From the NCBI GenBank assembly GCA_963682055.1, contig OY821746.1, forward strand, positions 21,952,481-22,016,480: 64,000 bases of DNA. The letters run 5' to 3'. Positions within the stretch are counted from its first letter, which is position 1, and every line of letters starts with the position of its first letter. The notes beneath the pieces were generated by a model. That model was not told the DNA's origin. It worked only from the letters and a program-made list of their open reading frames with translations, and did not search any database. This DNA comes from Primula veris (taxonomy: Eukaryota; Streptophyta; Magnoliopsida; Ericales; Primulaceae). The translations under genes and the position numbers were made by a program. Below, in pieces: positions 1-13,027 of the stretch.

Positions 1-1479
1 CAATATGGCTCGTTGTCCCAAAATAAGAGATAATACTCAAAGAACCAATTATTTGCTATATAAATGACATATGTCATGCCCGGCTGCTGCTTAAATAGTT
101 TAAAACTATCATGAGGGTAGAAAAGTCAAAACTAATGTGGTTATTTGAGCAAATTACTTTGACAAATGTGACCAAACTTTAAATTATGAAATTTTAGGAA
201 ATACTTGTGGAGTAGTTGGTTTTATGGAAATTGTGGGTAACAGTGTAGTACATAATTTCACCAACTACTTGCCTAAAGAGTACTCACGGACAACGATTAT
301 GGACATGTCGTTCCAAAATTAAAATTTTTGATAAAACCAAATTGATTTATCAAATAAAAGGCCTTATACTCCTGTAGATTCTGTCGTACCTTGTTAAGTA
401 GTAAGATAATTCGTGAAAACCAATTTTATTTAAAAATAGCTCATGAAAGAATTGAGATTTCTTTACACAACCCCCACTCAATACGACCAAAAGCGTAGTC
501 ATGGGTAGTGGATATGTCTTTCGATGGTTGTTACCACATTTTTATAGTATTTGAAAGTTACATTGTCATTCGCATGTCGTCGATTGATATGAGCTCTTAG
601 ATGATGAGACATGATTGTCTATATTATTATTCGCATGTCGTCGATTAATAATAACATTTTGATATTGTGGCATTGACTAGATGAAATATTTATGGGTTAA
701 AAAACGATGCTTGATTTATAATCGCATCGCATTTGGATCCTTTTTTGATGAGATATTTCATGATTGATCCGAAATATATGCTACTAATGCTCTCGTTATA
801 AGTTATTTGTGGTTAGACTTGTGCGCTACTTTTGGGCTTTACATGGGCTCCAAGTTAGGGCTTATGTTCATGTAAACTCCATCACTTATCATATAAAAAG
901 GTTGAGTGGCACTTTTATTGGACAATCATCCGTGTTACTGTCTCTCTCTATATCTCATATATAATCTATACTGAGCTAATAAGACTCAAAACAGATAGTA
1001 ATGTACAAGTAACTACAAATTGTCTTTTAGTTTTCAATTTGTTATATAGGAAAGTTCAAATAATATAGTAAAAAGATTAATAATTTCAAGGCAAATGTCA
1101 TTAATATTACGATAAGTATCATCAATTATTACTAAATATAGACTTTATTAATAATGACATTTAAAGAATCAATTTTCGAGGATACTTTGAAGCATGGGTA
1201 TAATTAATTCATTAATCATTACTATTTAATCAATGAAAAAAATTCTCATTATCGTATGCCCCGGGACATATGTTAGCATTTGCCTTTTTATTTATACTGT
1301 AACATGAGTTTTTTTATGTAATATAATAATATCTAATTAAGGGATTAATCGTTATTTTTTTGAATATCTTAACTAAATTATAAAGAGAAAAGTTATTCTC
1401 TTATTATTATTTTTTAAATCGGGAGATATTGCGGTCCTAATCGTCTCAACTATTTATCATCGTCAATTTGAATACCTGA
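1..1479. other. AT-rich intergenic sequence
   Basis: No coding region is supported here. An 18-base word (ATTCGCATGTCGTCGATT) occurs twice, at 568-585 and 629-646. Around 830-980 a stretch with a TATA-like CATATAAAAAGG followed by a CT-rich run looks like the promoter part of an old LTR, but no partner LTR or target duplication was found. Confidence 0.5.
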
Positions 1480-2261
1480 GAGCATGTTTATTGGTATGGT
1501 TGCGGTAGGCGGAGCCGCAGCCAGCACATCCACATCTTTATCGGGATTTGGCTGCGTTGTGGATATCGACCCCCCCTTTCTCTTTCTGCTTTTTCTGGAG
1601 TCCGCGTCTCCATTTCTCATACGTTGGTTCCCCCTTTCTACAAATTACAGGACTGATCCCTATATTTTGCAGAAAGTTACACATCAGTTTCTTTTCTAAA
1701 TTAAAACATGATTAATTACCGAATGGTCCCTATAACTTTCATAAAGTTACAAACAAGTTTGAAAAAACAAACCAATTTTGACCCATTATTAACTGCATGG
1801 ACTGGTCCTTGTAGTTTCAAGAAATTACAATCCAATTCTTGTATCAGTTTTCTTTACAAAAAAAATGTGAATATTTTTCTAAATTAATTTTTTATTTAAT
1901 TATACATAATATTTAATTTGTTAATGTATTACAAAAATTATGTTTTGACGTAATTTTTATTTTTAATTGATATAATTTTATTTTTAATTGATCTGCTCTT
2001 TTATTAATTAATGAAATGAATATTCAATTTTATCTTATTTAAATTTATAGTTTTTTAATTATCAATTATTTAGTTTTAATTACAATGTTAACAATTATGA
2101 TCTATTTACAATTACATTCAAAACTGTTAATAACTCTTTAATAATTATAATAACATTGAAAAGTTAAATCAACCCATTAATAAATTTGGTGTGCCGCTTC
2201 CCACAACCAACACCATAAAGTTAACGCAGCACCACCAACAAACACACCCTTAAACATGCCC
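1480..2261. mobile_element. Candidate MITE with degenerate terminal inverted repeats
   Basis: The left end (GAGCATGTTTATTGGT) and the inverted right end (GGGCATGTTTAAGGGT) match over their first ~12 bases and weakly beyond. The interior is AT-rich and has no credible ORF. The flanks do not give a clean target duplication, so the superfamily is unassigned; a PIF/Harbinger-like origin is only a guess. Confidence 0.4.
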
Positions 2262-2908
2262 TAACAAAGAAAGTATCAAATCGAATCACATATATAAAAA
2301 GTTCACTTAAATGTAATCCATTTCTATAGTTTCTGGATTTCAATAAGCATTAGTCCAATAAAATCTATTGAAAATGTGTCGTACCTACTCTTTTTTATGA
2401 AGCAAGATGGGTTGCTTACTAGTTACTAGTGATAGTAAATAAATCTTATTGTTAGTTTCTTTTGATATCAACGAATATGTTAGGCTATAAGAAAGCCAGG
2501 AATCTTGTAAATATTCGATATGAAAAGTAGAAGAATATTATCACACACAATATATTTTTTCCGAATTGATTCTCAATAATTGTTTATAAGGTGATTCAAT
2601 AAGATTTAAGTGTTATCATGCACAACAATTAGAATCTTTAAGTCCACAAGTGTATGCAATTAAGTCAGATACGGTTTGTCTTGTTGCAACTCTTAGATTT
2701 ATTAGTAAAAGTTAGTTTTTTTCTTCTATATATTGTTATGATTTAGAAAAACTTAACATTTGATACGAATATTTAATAAGAGCAATCTGTTTTTGCATCA
2801 AAAACAAGTTACATTTTTAGCATGAAACTTAATGTTTAACGAATATACAGACACTCATTAACCAAACCATTAAAAAATTAATGACTAATGATGCACACAT
2901 GACTCTTA
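2262..2908. other. Intergenic, no feature recognised
   Basis: AT-rich DNA with no supported ORF, RNA or repeat. The short reading frame around 2829-3020 crosses the boundary of the next repeat and is not a gene. Confidence 0.5.
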
Positions 2909-3249
2909 GGCTCTGTTTGTTTTGGGATAAAATGGGGGTAAACAAACATTTACGGGTAAAATAGATTTTTCGGGTGATTGGTTTAACGTAAAACATTTTT
3001 TTTGGGAAAACTTTTCCCACATATCCAGTAAAATTGGGGAAAACGATTACCCCGCAAATAAAATTGTAAACGGTTTACGGAGCCTCTCTCTATATTATTT
3101 CTAATACTAGTATTATAACTATTATTAATTATAGGTCTATTCTTTCAAAATTATTTAATAATTAGTCCAATTCTATCTACTAACCAATAAAAAAAGGAAA
3201 AAACACGAAAAATTCTAAAAAATAACAAAAAATAGAAAAATAAAATAAA

Positions 3250-3655
3250 ATAAAAATCCGAAAAATCTAAAAAACCCAAGAAAATTTGAAAAGGCTAAAA
3301 TCTAATTAACCAATAAAAATATAAATAAATAGGAAAAAATGGAAAAAATAAAACAAAAAATTCCGAAAAATCTAAAAAACCCAAGAAAATTTGAAAAGGC
3401 TAAAATCTAATTAACCAATAAAAATATAAATAAATAGGAAAAAATCTAAAAAATAACAAAAAAATGGAAAAAATAAAACAAAAAATTCCAAAAAATCTAA
3501 AAAATCCAAGAAAATTTGAAAAAGCTAAAATCTAATTAACCAATAAAAATATAAATAAATAGGAACAAATCTAAAAAATAACAAAAAAATGGAAAAAATA
3601 AAACAAAAAATTCCGAAAAATCTAAAAAACCAAAGAAAATTTGAAAAAGCTAAAA
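3250..3655. repeat. ~107-124 bp tandem repeat inside the Tourist-like element
   Basis: Four copies of an A-rich unit follow each other. Each carries AAAATCTAAAAAAC-CCAAGAAAATTTG and most carry CTAATTAACCAATAAAAATA. Copies start near 3257, 3364, 3487 and 3610. Confidence 0.8.
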
Positions 3656-3880
3656 AAAGTCAATAATATCTTCTATACTTATAATTTTATGAGTTTATAT
3701 GTTGAAATATTATAAGTTATTATAAGTGACGTATATGAAATAAAATATGTGTTTAAGTTAAGTTTTCTATACATGTTGACGAAGTTCCTTTCAGAAAAGT
3801 AGACGAACTTTTAGCTTTTTTCCGTCAAAATAATTGTGATTTTAATCACTAATGTTTTTAAACTTTCACGAACTTATTCA

Positions 3881-3960
3881 TTTTTGTGACTTTTAGTTAA
3901 TTTTTATGACTTTTAGTTAATTTTTGTGACTTTTAATTAATTTTTGTGACTTTTAGTTAA
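3881..3960. repeat. 20-bp tandem repeat, four copies
   Basis: The unit TTTTTGTGACTTTTAGTTAA repeats four times with single substitutions, within the right half of the Tourist-like element. Confidence 0.85.
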
Positions 3961-4202
3961 TTTTTGATATTTTTCATCTTAAAATATTTTGTTTAAAGTA
4001 TGAACAATGTTTATTTATTTATGCATCGAATTTGTCTAATTTAAATAACTAATAGATTTTTGAATTTCAATAGAATTTTCATGGAAAACCTTTGACGCAC
4101 CAAACAACCGTAAATAAAATGCAAACAAAAGTTTGCATCGTAAAACTTTATCCGAAAAATATTTTTCCTCCGTAAATATTTTACTACAAAACAAACAGAG
4201 CC

Positions 4203-4950
4203 TTATTGACACACTATTTACGAAAGTAGTGAAAATAAAATAATTAATAAGTTTTTTTTTGGCCATTACTATAAAAAGTAGTGTATTAATAATAAATATA
4301 ACAAGTGTGTGCACATAATTACTTAGACTTAACCCGAACGCACCCAACATTTTTAAATTTCGAGTGACAAATTCATTTACTTAAAAATTAATCTAACAAC
4401 TTCTTAAATTCAATAATCAAACAAAAAAATTAAAGTAATTAGCGAAAAATGAACTAAAAATAATTCCATGTTGTTTTTCCAAACAAAAAACAAAGTCAAT
4501 AATCAAACAAAAATTGAATTTTCTTGTTGTTTTTCAACCTCTTAAGCACGCGAGAGGAATATGATTTCATGTTTATTTTCTTTTCTTTATATTTTCACAT
4601 AACATTTTACAGGATTTCAAACCCACGCTAAAAGTTAACCTAATAACTCCTGAAATTGAATAACTAAATAAAAAATGAAAGTAATTAGCACCACAATTTA
4701 ATGATTAGACAAATACATAAAAGAACCACCTCATCATTTATTTTATATAAAAAGGATAAATGACTACAATGATCAGTTGGTATAATAAAGTATTATTACA
4801 TACTCCACTAATTTATTTAAAAACAACTGGGGTCCAAATAGAACTTTGATAATACACCAGGTATCAATCAATTATCATCATCAGTATATAATTAATAATT
4901 ACACCGAAAAATAAAATAAAAAAGAAAAATACAGAGAGAGATAGAGAATC
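4203..4950. other. Intergenic upstream of the NDL gene
   Basis: AT-rich, with no supported gene. It ends in the presumed promoter of the NDL gene. Confidence 0.5.
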
Positions 4951-4956
4951 GCTTGG

Positions 4957-5003
4957 TATATAATCCACTTAATAAAAAAAGAGATACATATAAATAGAGA
5001 TAC

Positions 5004-5037
<34 letters not shown>

Positions 5038-5038
5038 G
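4957..5038 (+). promoter_or_regulatory. Presumed NDL core promoter and leader
   Basis: A TATATAA box at 4957-4963 lies ~80 bases before the start codon. Between them are a (TA)n run and a GAGAGAGAGAG run at 5006-5038, a common make-up for plant 5' leaders. Inferred from position only. Confidence 0.45.
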
Positions 5039-5041
5039 GTC

Positions 5042-5349
5042 ATGGCAGAGTCCAAAGATTCTGTCTCCGTCGATATGGAAACCATTTTTCTTGGTGGAAA
5101 GGTTTTTATTTTTATAAATATCTCATATACATATACATATACATATACATATATATATATATATGTATATTTGTTCTTACTATGGCTTATGTTATGTATT
5201 TGGGCATTTATGTATGTGGGTATTTGTTTCTTTTTAATCTCGTATATAGATATATTTATATATACTTGCTAATATGTGACAAGTTGTGTATGTGGGTATT
5301 TGTTGATTTTGTCAATTAACATTTGGAATTTGGTATTTGTTTTTTTTAA

Positions 5350-5389
<40 letters not shown>

Positions 5390-8300
5390 CAAGTTGTGTA
5401 TATGCATATTGTTGATTTTTTCAATTAGCATTTTAGGTAGTGAAATGAAATTAAAGATTGACTTTTTTTTATTTTTTGATGAAATGTTATTATGATTCTT
5501 GCTTGGAATTTGGTTTTGTCAATTTCTTTAGAATTTGGTTTGTTTTAGTAATTAGTAAATGTGACGTAAATAGCAGGCATTTTTAGGTAGATCTGTAGGC
5601 TGTAGCCCTTTTCACATGCTTATTTATTGTAATATTGTATTAAAGAAATAGAGTATATATTGAAATAACAATAGGTGTCCCCTTGTTTATATGCTAGATG
5701 GTTTTAATTGTTTACGTTTTGTTTTAATTATTAATTATTAATTATTATTGAAGCTCCCTTTGCTTTTCTAATATTGAAAAGGAGAGAAAAGTGAAATTGG
5801 AAAATATATTATGCAAATGTTGTCTTTTGATTTTAATTGGCTTCCAATGGTGAAAGCTTCGAGAATGTCCTGTTTGTTCTTTTTTTTTCTTACCAATTTT
5901 GTGACTACTAACCGTTTTCTGTTACTTTTGGGGTTAATTCCGTTTACGTATTTATCTGGAATTTGGTTTGTTTTAGTAATTTGTAAATGTGACGGAAATA
6001 GGAAGTATTTTTAGATAGACCTGTAGCCTTTTTCACATGCTTATTGTATTAAAAAAGAGAATATTTATTGAAATAACAATCGGGGTAGCCTTGTTTTTAG
6101 TTCTTGACAATTGCCCCTGGTTATATGCTAGCTGGTTTTAATTTCTTAAATTTTGTTTTAATTATTATTGAAGCTCACTTTGGTTTGAAAACATTTAATG
6201 CATATGCTGTCTTTTGATTTTAATTGGCTTATAATGGTGAAAGCTTAGAGAATGTCTTGTTTGTTCCTTTTTTTTAAACTAAATTTGTAACGGTGCCGTA
6301 CAACTGTAACATTTACTAGCCGTTTTCTGTTAAGTTTTGGGTCAATTCCGTTTTCTTATTTTTCTGTAATGCTTGTCTATTTAAATATGTTCATTAGATC
6401 TCCAATGATTTGTTGCGGTTATGAATTTTCTTATTAATTGCTAAGCATTGCATATAAATGCAGGAACATATTGTGCGGACAGGCTGTGGTCCTGTGTCTG
6501 TTATTGTGTATGGAGACCAAGAAAAGCCCGCACTTGTTACTTATCCTGATTTGGCTCTAAATCGTGAGTGAAAGATTTTCTTTTTTCATTTACGTTCTAT
6601 TTAGCTTATGTTTCTTTATTTTGTTTATAGCCTAAATTTTACAAGTCCCATCATTTTTTTGACTGTACACGTGTTCTTACTTGTCCGTTATATTGTTTTG
6701 ACAGATGTGTCGTGTTTTCAAGGCCTTTTCTTTTGTCCAGAAGCAACTTCATTGTTGCTACACAACTTTTGCATCTACCATGTTAGTCCTCCTGGACACG
6801 AGGTCTGTTTATTGCTTTATTTTAATCATACTTAACCTCCATTGAATTCTGGATTTTGTGTTGCTCGTTTTCATCCCGATCATATTTTATTTATTTTTAA
6901 AATCTATCGCTTACAAAAGAAATATTCTGAACTCGCACAAGAGTTCTTGCAGTTAGGAGCAGGACCAATTTGTTCAGATGACCCTTTTCCTTCCGTAGAT
7001 GACTTGGCAGATCAGTTACTCGAGGTTCTCAATCACTTTAGGTAATTTTTAAAAGTACACTTTTGATGATTTATAGTATGACGACCTTCCTAAAACTGGT
7101 TATTTGTCTTTGTTGCTTTCACTTGATCAGGAAGTACTTTTCTACTAATGGTTGAAGTCTTTTTTAATACTCCTATTGGTTCCTGTAATAATCTTTTAAA
7201 TGTTTTTTCAGGCTTGGTGCGGTAATGTGCATGGGTGTAACAGCTGGAGCCTATATTCTTACTCTGTTTGCCGTATGTTCCTTGATTTAATAGTTTGATA
7301 TAATGTGCTTATGACATTAGTTTGATAACTAAGTTCTGTACATTTCTGTGCAGATAAAAAATAGAGAGCGGGTTCTCGGTTTGATACTCGTATCCCCTTT
7401 ATGCAAAGCCGCCTCCTGGACAGAGTGGTTGTACAATAAGGTACTCTACCTACTTTGATTCCCTTTTATGTTTTTGGCTATCTTGTTATCTCCCAATTAA
7501 CCCAAAATTACAAACCGATGATCTGTAGGTGATGTCAAATTTGTTATACTACTATGGCAATTGTGCTTTATTGAAGGATTTACTGCTACAACGGTATTTC
7601 AGTAAGGTGCTCGTTATGTTTTCAATTTTTACCTGTGTATTGATGGTTTTAAGCTTCTCACACCTTCATATTTGATTAGGTTGAGTGATAAGATTTGTTT
7701 GGATTGTATCAGGAAGTTCGTGGTAATGTAGATGTCCCAGAATCAGACATTGTTCAGGCGTGTAGAAAAGTAAGCACTTTAATGACTATATATCTTTGTT
7801 AGTTGTAATATTTGTCTCCTCATTGCCATTTCTTATTACCTGTGGTCCTGTAGTCCTATTTGGAATTTATTTTATAAAGAAGAAGCTGCCGGGTGATATA
7901 TTCGTTTTTTACAAGATCTTTTGTTCTTGTTTTTGGTGTTTAGTTACTGGAAGAGAGGCAGAGCAAAAATGTTTGGAGATTTCTTCAAGCTATCGACAGG
8001 TAAATCTCGTCTTCCTTCTCGTTTCTCATTTTTTTTGACTGTATAGATACTGACTCTTTTAGCTTCATATCAATTAAGAAAGGGTGATGTAGAGCCAATA
8101 CGAATTTTGCTTGCTATATGTACATATTCTATATGTGCTCATCGTTTTTGAAACTTGAACTCTCAAACACTTCCTTGTTTTTTCTTGTGATCTAGCAGAA
8201 GACCTGACATTACTAACGGCTTAAAGAGACTTAAATGCCGGTCACTTATATTTGTTGGCGATAGCTCTCCGTTCCATTATGAGGCTGTCCACATGACATC

Positions 8301-9182
8301 AAGGCTGGATAGAAGATATAGTGCATTAGTCGAGGTATGTGATGAACTAGAAGATGAGATTCCTTCATGTCGTAATAAACAGTACCCTACTATCATAAAT
8401 GAATTATAAAATCTAAAACTACCTTGTACCTACCTTGCAGTACACTTGATTAAAAGCTTAAAACTTGTCTGTTTATTCGCCGTGCTCCCTTGTGTAACCT
8501 TTTTTCCATTTCTTAATTTCCCGAATAGAGGTTAAGGCAGGTTGCTGAGTCACCAATAATTTTCCATGAATATATGAAAAAATCCTTTTCCTGTGTATAT
8601 GCCCACAAGACATGCCCACAGAAGGCAGTAATTTATTTGGTGGTGTTTGTATTCTATAAGAACTTAAGACTGTTGGACAATGTTCCCTCACTTTCAGATC
8701 CAAAAGTAAAAAACAGACTGTGACGATCTTTTATTACAGTTTTCTTCTTCACAAATACTTGAACAAGTTTTAATTGCTTAAGCTGGCAATAGTTGTCCTA
8801 GCTTTGTGTGTAGCCAACTTAATATTAAATTTTTAATGAGATATTCCAAATCAAAGCATTTTATCCATGTTAAAAAGGAAAATTTAAGCACTGGGAATGC
8901 AGGTTTTCAAGCAAAGTTTTCTATTTCTTTCTATTTTAGGTCCAGGCCTGTGGCTCAATGGTAACAGAAGAACAACCACACGCAATGTTGGTACCGATGG
9001 AGTATTTTCTGATGGGGTATGGGCTATACCGGCCTAGCCAGGTCAGTGGCAGCCCACGGAGCCCACTCGCCTTGTGTATCTCTCCCGAGCTTCTCTCTCC
9101 TGAAAGCATGGGCTTGAAACTCAAACCAATCAAGACCCGATATTCTCCCCATACAAAAACTGTGGACCGAAATTCTTTGTGA
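5042..9182 (+). CDS. NDL: NDR family protein NDL (N-MYC downregulated-like)
   Basis: The proposed exons are 5042-5101, 6464-6563, 6705-6802, 6953-7041, 7212-7272, 7354-7440, 7529-7606, 7713-7769, 7944-7999, 8199-8334 and 8940-9182. They join in frame to 354 residues, close to Arabidopsis NDL1. All introns are GT-AG; a CAG three bases earlier could instead open exon 10. The start [13 protein letters not shown] matches the family, as do the alpha/beta-hydrolase-fold stretches [36 protein letters not shown] and [10 protein letters not shown], and the tail [22 protein letters not shown] proteins keep the hydrolase fold but are considered non-enzymatic. In Arabidopsis, NDL proteins bind the G-protein beta subunit and modulate auxin transport; the same role here is inferred. 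The product is probably cytosolic, since no signal peptide is visible. Intron 1 (1.36 kb) holds (TA)n and (CATA)n microsatellites. No break is seen. Confidence 0.95.
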
Positions 9183-9634
9183 CATTAAATGGAAAAAGAA
9201 AAATTCATTGACCATAATTTTTTTCCCTTTCATTGATTTTTTGTTGGATATAAAGTATAGCTGTATTTGTAGATAAGGGAAGGAAATTGTTTGAAGTGAA
9301 TATACATACAACTATACAAGGATAAGGTGGGAGAAGTGCAAATTGATTCTTTGTAGTCTGTCCTAAGCATGTTATTGAGTTGTATGTGTAAATCAACATA
9401 CAGACATTTATTTATTCTTTAAAGACATTGGATGAGAATATTTAGATATATTGTTTCTTTATTAATATGTACCATGTATCTGCCTGTAATGGTTTATTGG
9501 AAGGGCTGTGACAGCACATGCAGGCAGTGGTATAAACTGATTTATAAAATTTTCATTATAACGGATTATAAATCATAAATGTAATGTTACAAAAAATCAA
9601 CATACTGTATAATTTTAAAAAGCATAAAGGTATA
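9183..9634. other. NDL 3' flank
   Basis: Presumed 3' untranslated region and downstream DNA. No separate gene is supported; the short frames here are antisense shadows of the last NDL exon. Confidence 0.5.
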
Positions 9635-10996
9635 ATACTATGAGAAACACTATGATAGACCCGGTCTAACGCGTGTACCATGTGCCATTTAATAAATTCA
9701 TTACACCTGTTATTGATTTAGTACATATGTTTGTACCGAAATACTATGCAGATTAAAATACAAATTTCAGATTTCAGTGGACGGTCCTACCACCCACCAT
9801 CGCATATACATGTTCTAAAATTAAATTAACATTTATTTCTTCACTCTTCTAACGTATAATGTTACTTATAAAATTAAATTTTTATTACAATTATGTAAAC
9901 CACTAAAAACACGACATATATTATGAATCCATAAATAACTACATTTAAATTAGGTAAAAATAAAAACTTAAAAAACAGATAGATTGTCACATTCAAAATA
10001 TATTTTAACGAACGGAGCATTTTGATTATGTTGAAAAATCAACGAACGAGATATTTTTATTAAAAATATATTTTAAACAATATTTTTAAAAAAATTAATT
10101 ATTATTTTAGTTTAGGGTAGTCCCCATTAGGGTTATTCATTTTTTTGGGTTTTTATTGGATTAAAAGTTAATTTTTAGTTTCGTATTTACCAAATCATTA
10201 TTAAATTATTTAAAAAATATTAGGTATTTTATAGAGGGAAAGAAGAAAAACATGTGGAGAACTTAAATTAAGGAAAGAGAAATGAAATGAAATGGTTGGA
10301 TAGCAAGGCATTTAGTAACTCTCTCGCTTAGACGAATCGTATCAGTTCGTTTGTATCATCAATTTATCATAAATATGAGTATATTGTTTTAAAATTGTAT
10401 ACGCATCAGTTTACTTATCTATTATCTTAAATATACATGAACTCAAATATCACTCAAATATAAGAGATCAAAATGTTCCATTATAATTAAAATAATAATT
10501 TATCTCTCTTACTTTTCTCTTATTTTCTCTCATTTATTTGTACTTTTCACATATAAATTAATAAAATAACAAAAAGATAGTTGTATAGTTGTGATAGAGA
10601 AATTGATAAAAAAAAACTTATAATATGTATAAATTAAAACGTTTTCTTATAAGTTGTAAAATTGTAAGAAAACTTCATTTAATGTGGTTGCTCTAGTAAA
10701 TTAATTTGGCTTGAAAAAAATTGATAAAAATATATTAAAATATAGTAATATTTAGTTTTGATAAGAAATTTGATAGAAAAACTGAAAAATATATAAAGTT
10801 AAATTGTTGCTCTAAAAATATAAAAGTAATGCTAATTAATTTAAATATAACTAAAAGTGTAAGTAAACTGGTACGATTGCTCTTAGTGTTAATTTTGAAT
10901 TTGGATAAATAATCAGGTGACAAGTGTCAAATTATTATTAAATGACGTATCACATATGTGGTACATCCGGTTTACCACAGTGTAGTAATACTATTT
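9635..10996. mobile_element. Candidate TIR element, degenerate
   Basis: Near the left end (9648-9700) is CACTATGATAGACC followed by a GTACCA and CATTTAATAA pattern. The inverse complement of the right end (10,930-10,996) reads CACTGTGGTAAACC with the same pattern. The interior is AT-rich without an ORF. A similar ~38-base segment (TTTTAAAAAG-ATAAA-GTATAATACTAT) also occurs directly repeated at ~9610 and ~11,082, just outside. Boundaries and class are uncertain. Confidence 0.4.
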
Positions 10997-11724
10997 TAAA
11001 AGCAACATAGTTTCGATAGCCAAGTAGATTTGTTTGTGTTGATACAGTGCATTTGACATGTGGTTGGTTGCTGAGGAAAATAATTTTAAAAAGTATAAAT
11101 GTATAATACTATTTTCTCCATTTCCAATTATAAGTCTAATTTTATTAATTCTTTCTACAAAATGGACTTATATATTGGAATACCCTAAAATGTATGTATT
11201 CAATCGGTAGTTTCAAACATATAATTGTAAAAATGTCAAACTTGGTTATTACTATTTCAAAATAATGAAAAAATTGTATGATCGGACTGGATTGCCGTCA
11301 TCACAATTCCCGGAAGTCACGAGAATGTTGTTTGAATTATCAATTTGTTGCCAAAGTTCATTGGAATGTCGTAAAAGTTTGCATCTTGTGTCTTGCGCTT
11401 GCCAAATTATATGTCATAAAGGTGGGGCTAGAGATTTTGGTCATATAAGAGCATTCAATTTGAATTTGTAAAATGAGCATTTATTTTACAGATTTAGTCA
11501 ACTTTTATATATTTATAGATTTTGTAAAACACATGTCTCCGTAGCATATCATCTAAAATACAGTTTCGATTTACAAATTATTCTCTCCAGCATATTATCT
11601 AAAATACAGATTTTGTAAAAAAAAAATTGTAAACAACCTCAATATTGAATTGACTTAAAACTACTAAACTATTTTTGGAAAAATTAAATTGATTAAAAAA
11701 CATAACTTTTTACACATGTACTTG
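10997..11724. other. Intergenic, AT-rich
   Basis: No gene is supported. The short plus-strand frame 11,265-11,471 shows no recognisable domain and is not called. Confidence 0.4.
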
Positions 11725-12170
11725 CACTACGAAAAAATACTCAAATAGCGACGGGATTAGTGACGGTATTTTTTGTTACGTGCTTATTAGCGACGGTTTT
11801 TGTGACGGTTTTGTGACAGTTTAGTCAATTTGTGACAGATTTGTGACAGTTTTTTAAATTAGTAACAGACTTGTAACATATTTTGTCTCTCACTAAATCA
11901 AATATTATTTTGCAGTGTTGTTTTTTCATATAAACTATCGATATTCAACAAGCAAAGACTAAATATTACTAATTAGCAAATAACAAGTTATGATTTAACA
12001 AACTATTCTCACTTATTAGACACACAAATTATATCAATACATAACCTGTATGCATTTGGAAAAATATATTTAAAATAATAATTCACTTTAATACTAGTAA
12101 TTTGAATAAAAAAAATAAAAAATATTCCATTTTCTTGGGAATCCATGACAAAAAAATATAGAACTTAAAT
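11725..12170 (+). mobile_element. CACTA (En/Spm-like) terminus fragment
   Basis: CACTACGAAAAAATACTCAA at 11,725 is followed by GCGACGG, GTGACGG and GTGACAG motifs repeated about seven times up to ~11,870. This is the layout of a CACTA end with subterminal repeats. No opposite end, transposase or 3-bp duplication was found, so this is a fragment. The right limit is approximate. Confidence 0.5.
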
Positions 12171-12178
12171 TAGCAATG

Positions 12179-12180
<2 letters not shown>

Positions 12181-12234
<54 letters not shown>
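12181..12234. repeat. (TA)n microsatellite
   Basis: About 27 uninterrupted TA dinucleotides. Confidence 0.95.
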
Positions 12235-12235
<1 letters not shown>

Positions 12236-13022
12236 TAGCGAACCTGCCCACGCGATGCGTTGGTCTGACGGTAACCTATACTCATAGATACTAATTAAAT
12301 CGAATATAAACTTGACAACCATAGAATTGAAATCACATAAATTAATAACAATAATATTATTGGAAAAAAAAAAGTTTTCATAGGTGGAATAGTAAAAAAA
12401 TTGGAAAGATAGGGAGAGAAGAGGGGAGAGAAGATGAGAGAGAAAAAATAGACAAATGAATTTGAAAGTGTGATGACAGGTAACGTAACATAACATTTTT
12501 ATTTAGTATTTATTTTATTTGCAATATGTGTAATTGAATGGGTTTTTTTTTATAAATACTTGTTTTAAGTCTTTATAAGGGGTGTTGACATAAAATAATA
12601 TTATAAATATATATCTTGTAGACAAGATAAAAAAAAGTGAATCAAATATCTTATAATTGCATGGAGAAAGATATAAATAAGAAAAATAAAGAAAAACAAA
12701 AAGACACATAAGAAAGAGAATAGAAATGGAAGGATGCAAGTCATACACACAAATATATATAGAACTTAATAGGAATGATTACTGTTCAAATTTGGGTGAT
12801 ATATACAATTTTTTGTAAAATAGATGTACCCATACAAAAGCTGGTGTGTGATTCTTTTTCTACAAAATTGCTAACTATAGCAAAATTGTGTCATTTACAA
12901 TGACAGCTAATAATGCTCTTAACACATTTATAAATCTTTTTGCCTTGCTCAACCTTATTAGACTTGCCATGAACAAAAGATTGTTGCCTTAGCGTTTTAA
13001 CCACCTTATGGAAAATTTGATT
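12235..13022. other. Intergenic left flank of the gypsy-type element
   Basis: No gene is supported. The sequence just after the TA run (ACTAGCGAACCTGCCCACGC) has the look of a dispersed plant repeat but was not assigned. Confidence 0.4.
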
Positions 13023-13027
13023 ATTAT

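Larger units (their letters stand above)
2909..4202. mobile_element. Tourist-like (PIF/Harbinger) non-autonomous element
   Basis: The left end begins GGCTCTGTTTGTTTTG and the right end is its exact inverse complement. The trinucleotide TTA flanks both sides (2906-2908 and 4203-4205), which is the TWA target duplication of PIF/Harbinger and Tourist elements. The inverted similarity continues loosely inward for ~100 bases. The 1.29-kb interior has no transposase ORF and consists largely of simple tandem repeats, so the element would depend on a transposase supplied elsewhere. Confidence 0.8.

Noticed and set aside
5042..5272. 76-codon single-exon protein starting at the NDL ATG
   Set aside because: It is exon 1 read through into intron 1 (TA/CATA microsatellites); splicing at 5101 gives the NDL protein instead.
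12170..12496. Minus-strand ORF with a Tyr-Ile repeat tail
   Set aside because: The tail is the TA microsatellite; the rest is AT-rich non-coding sequence.
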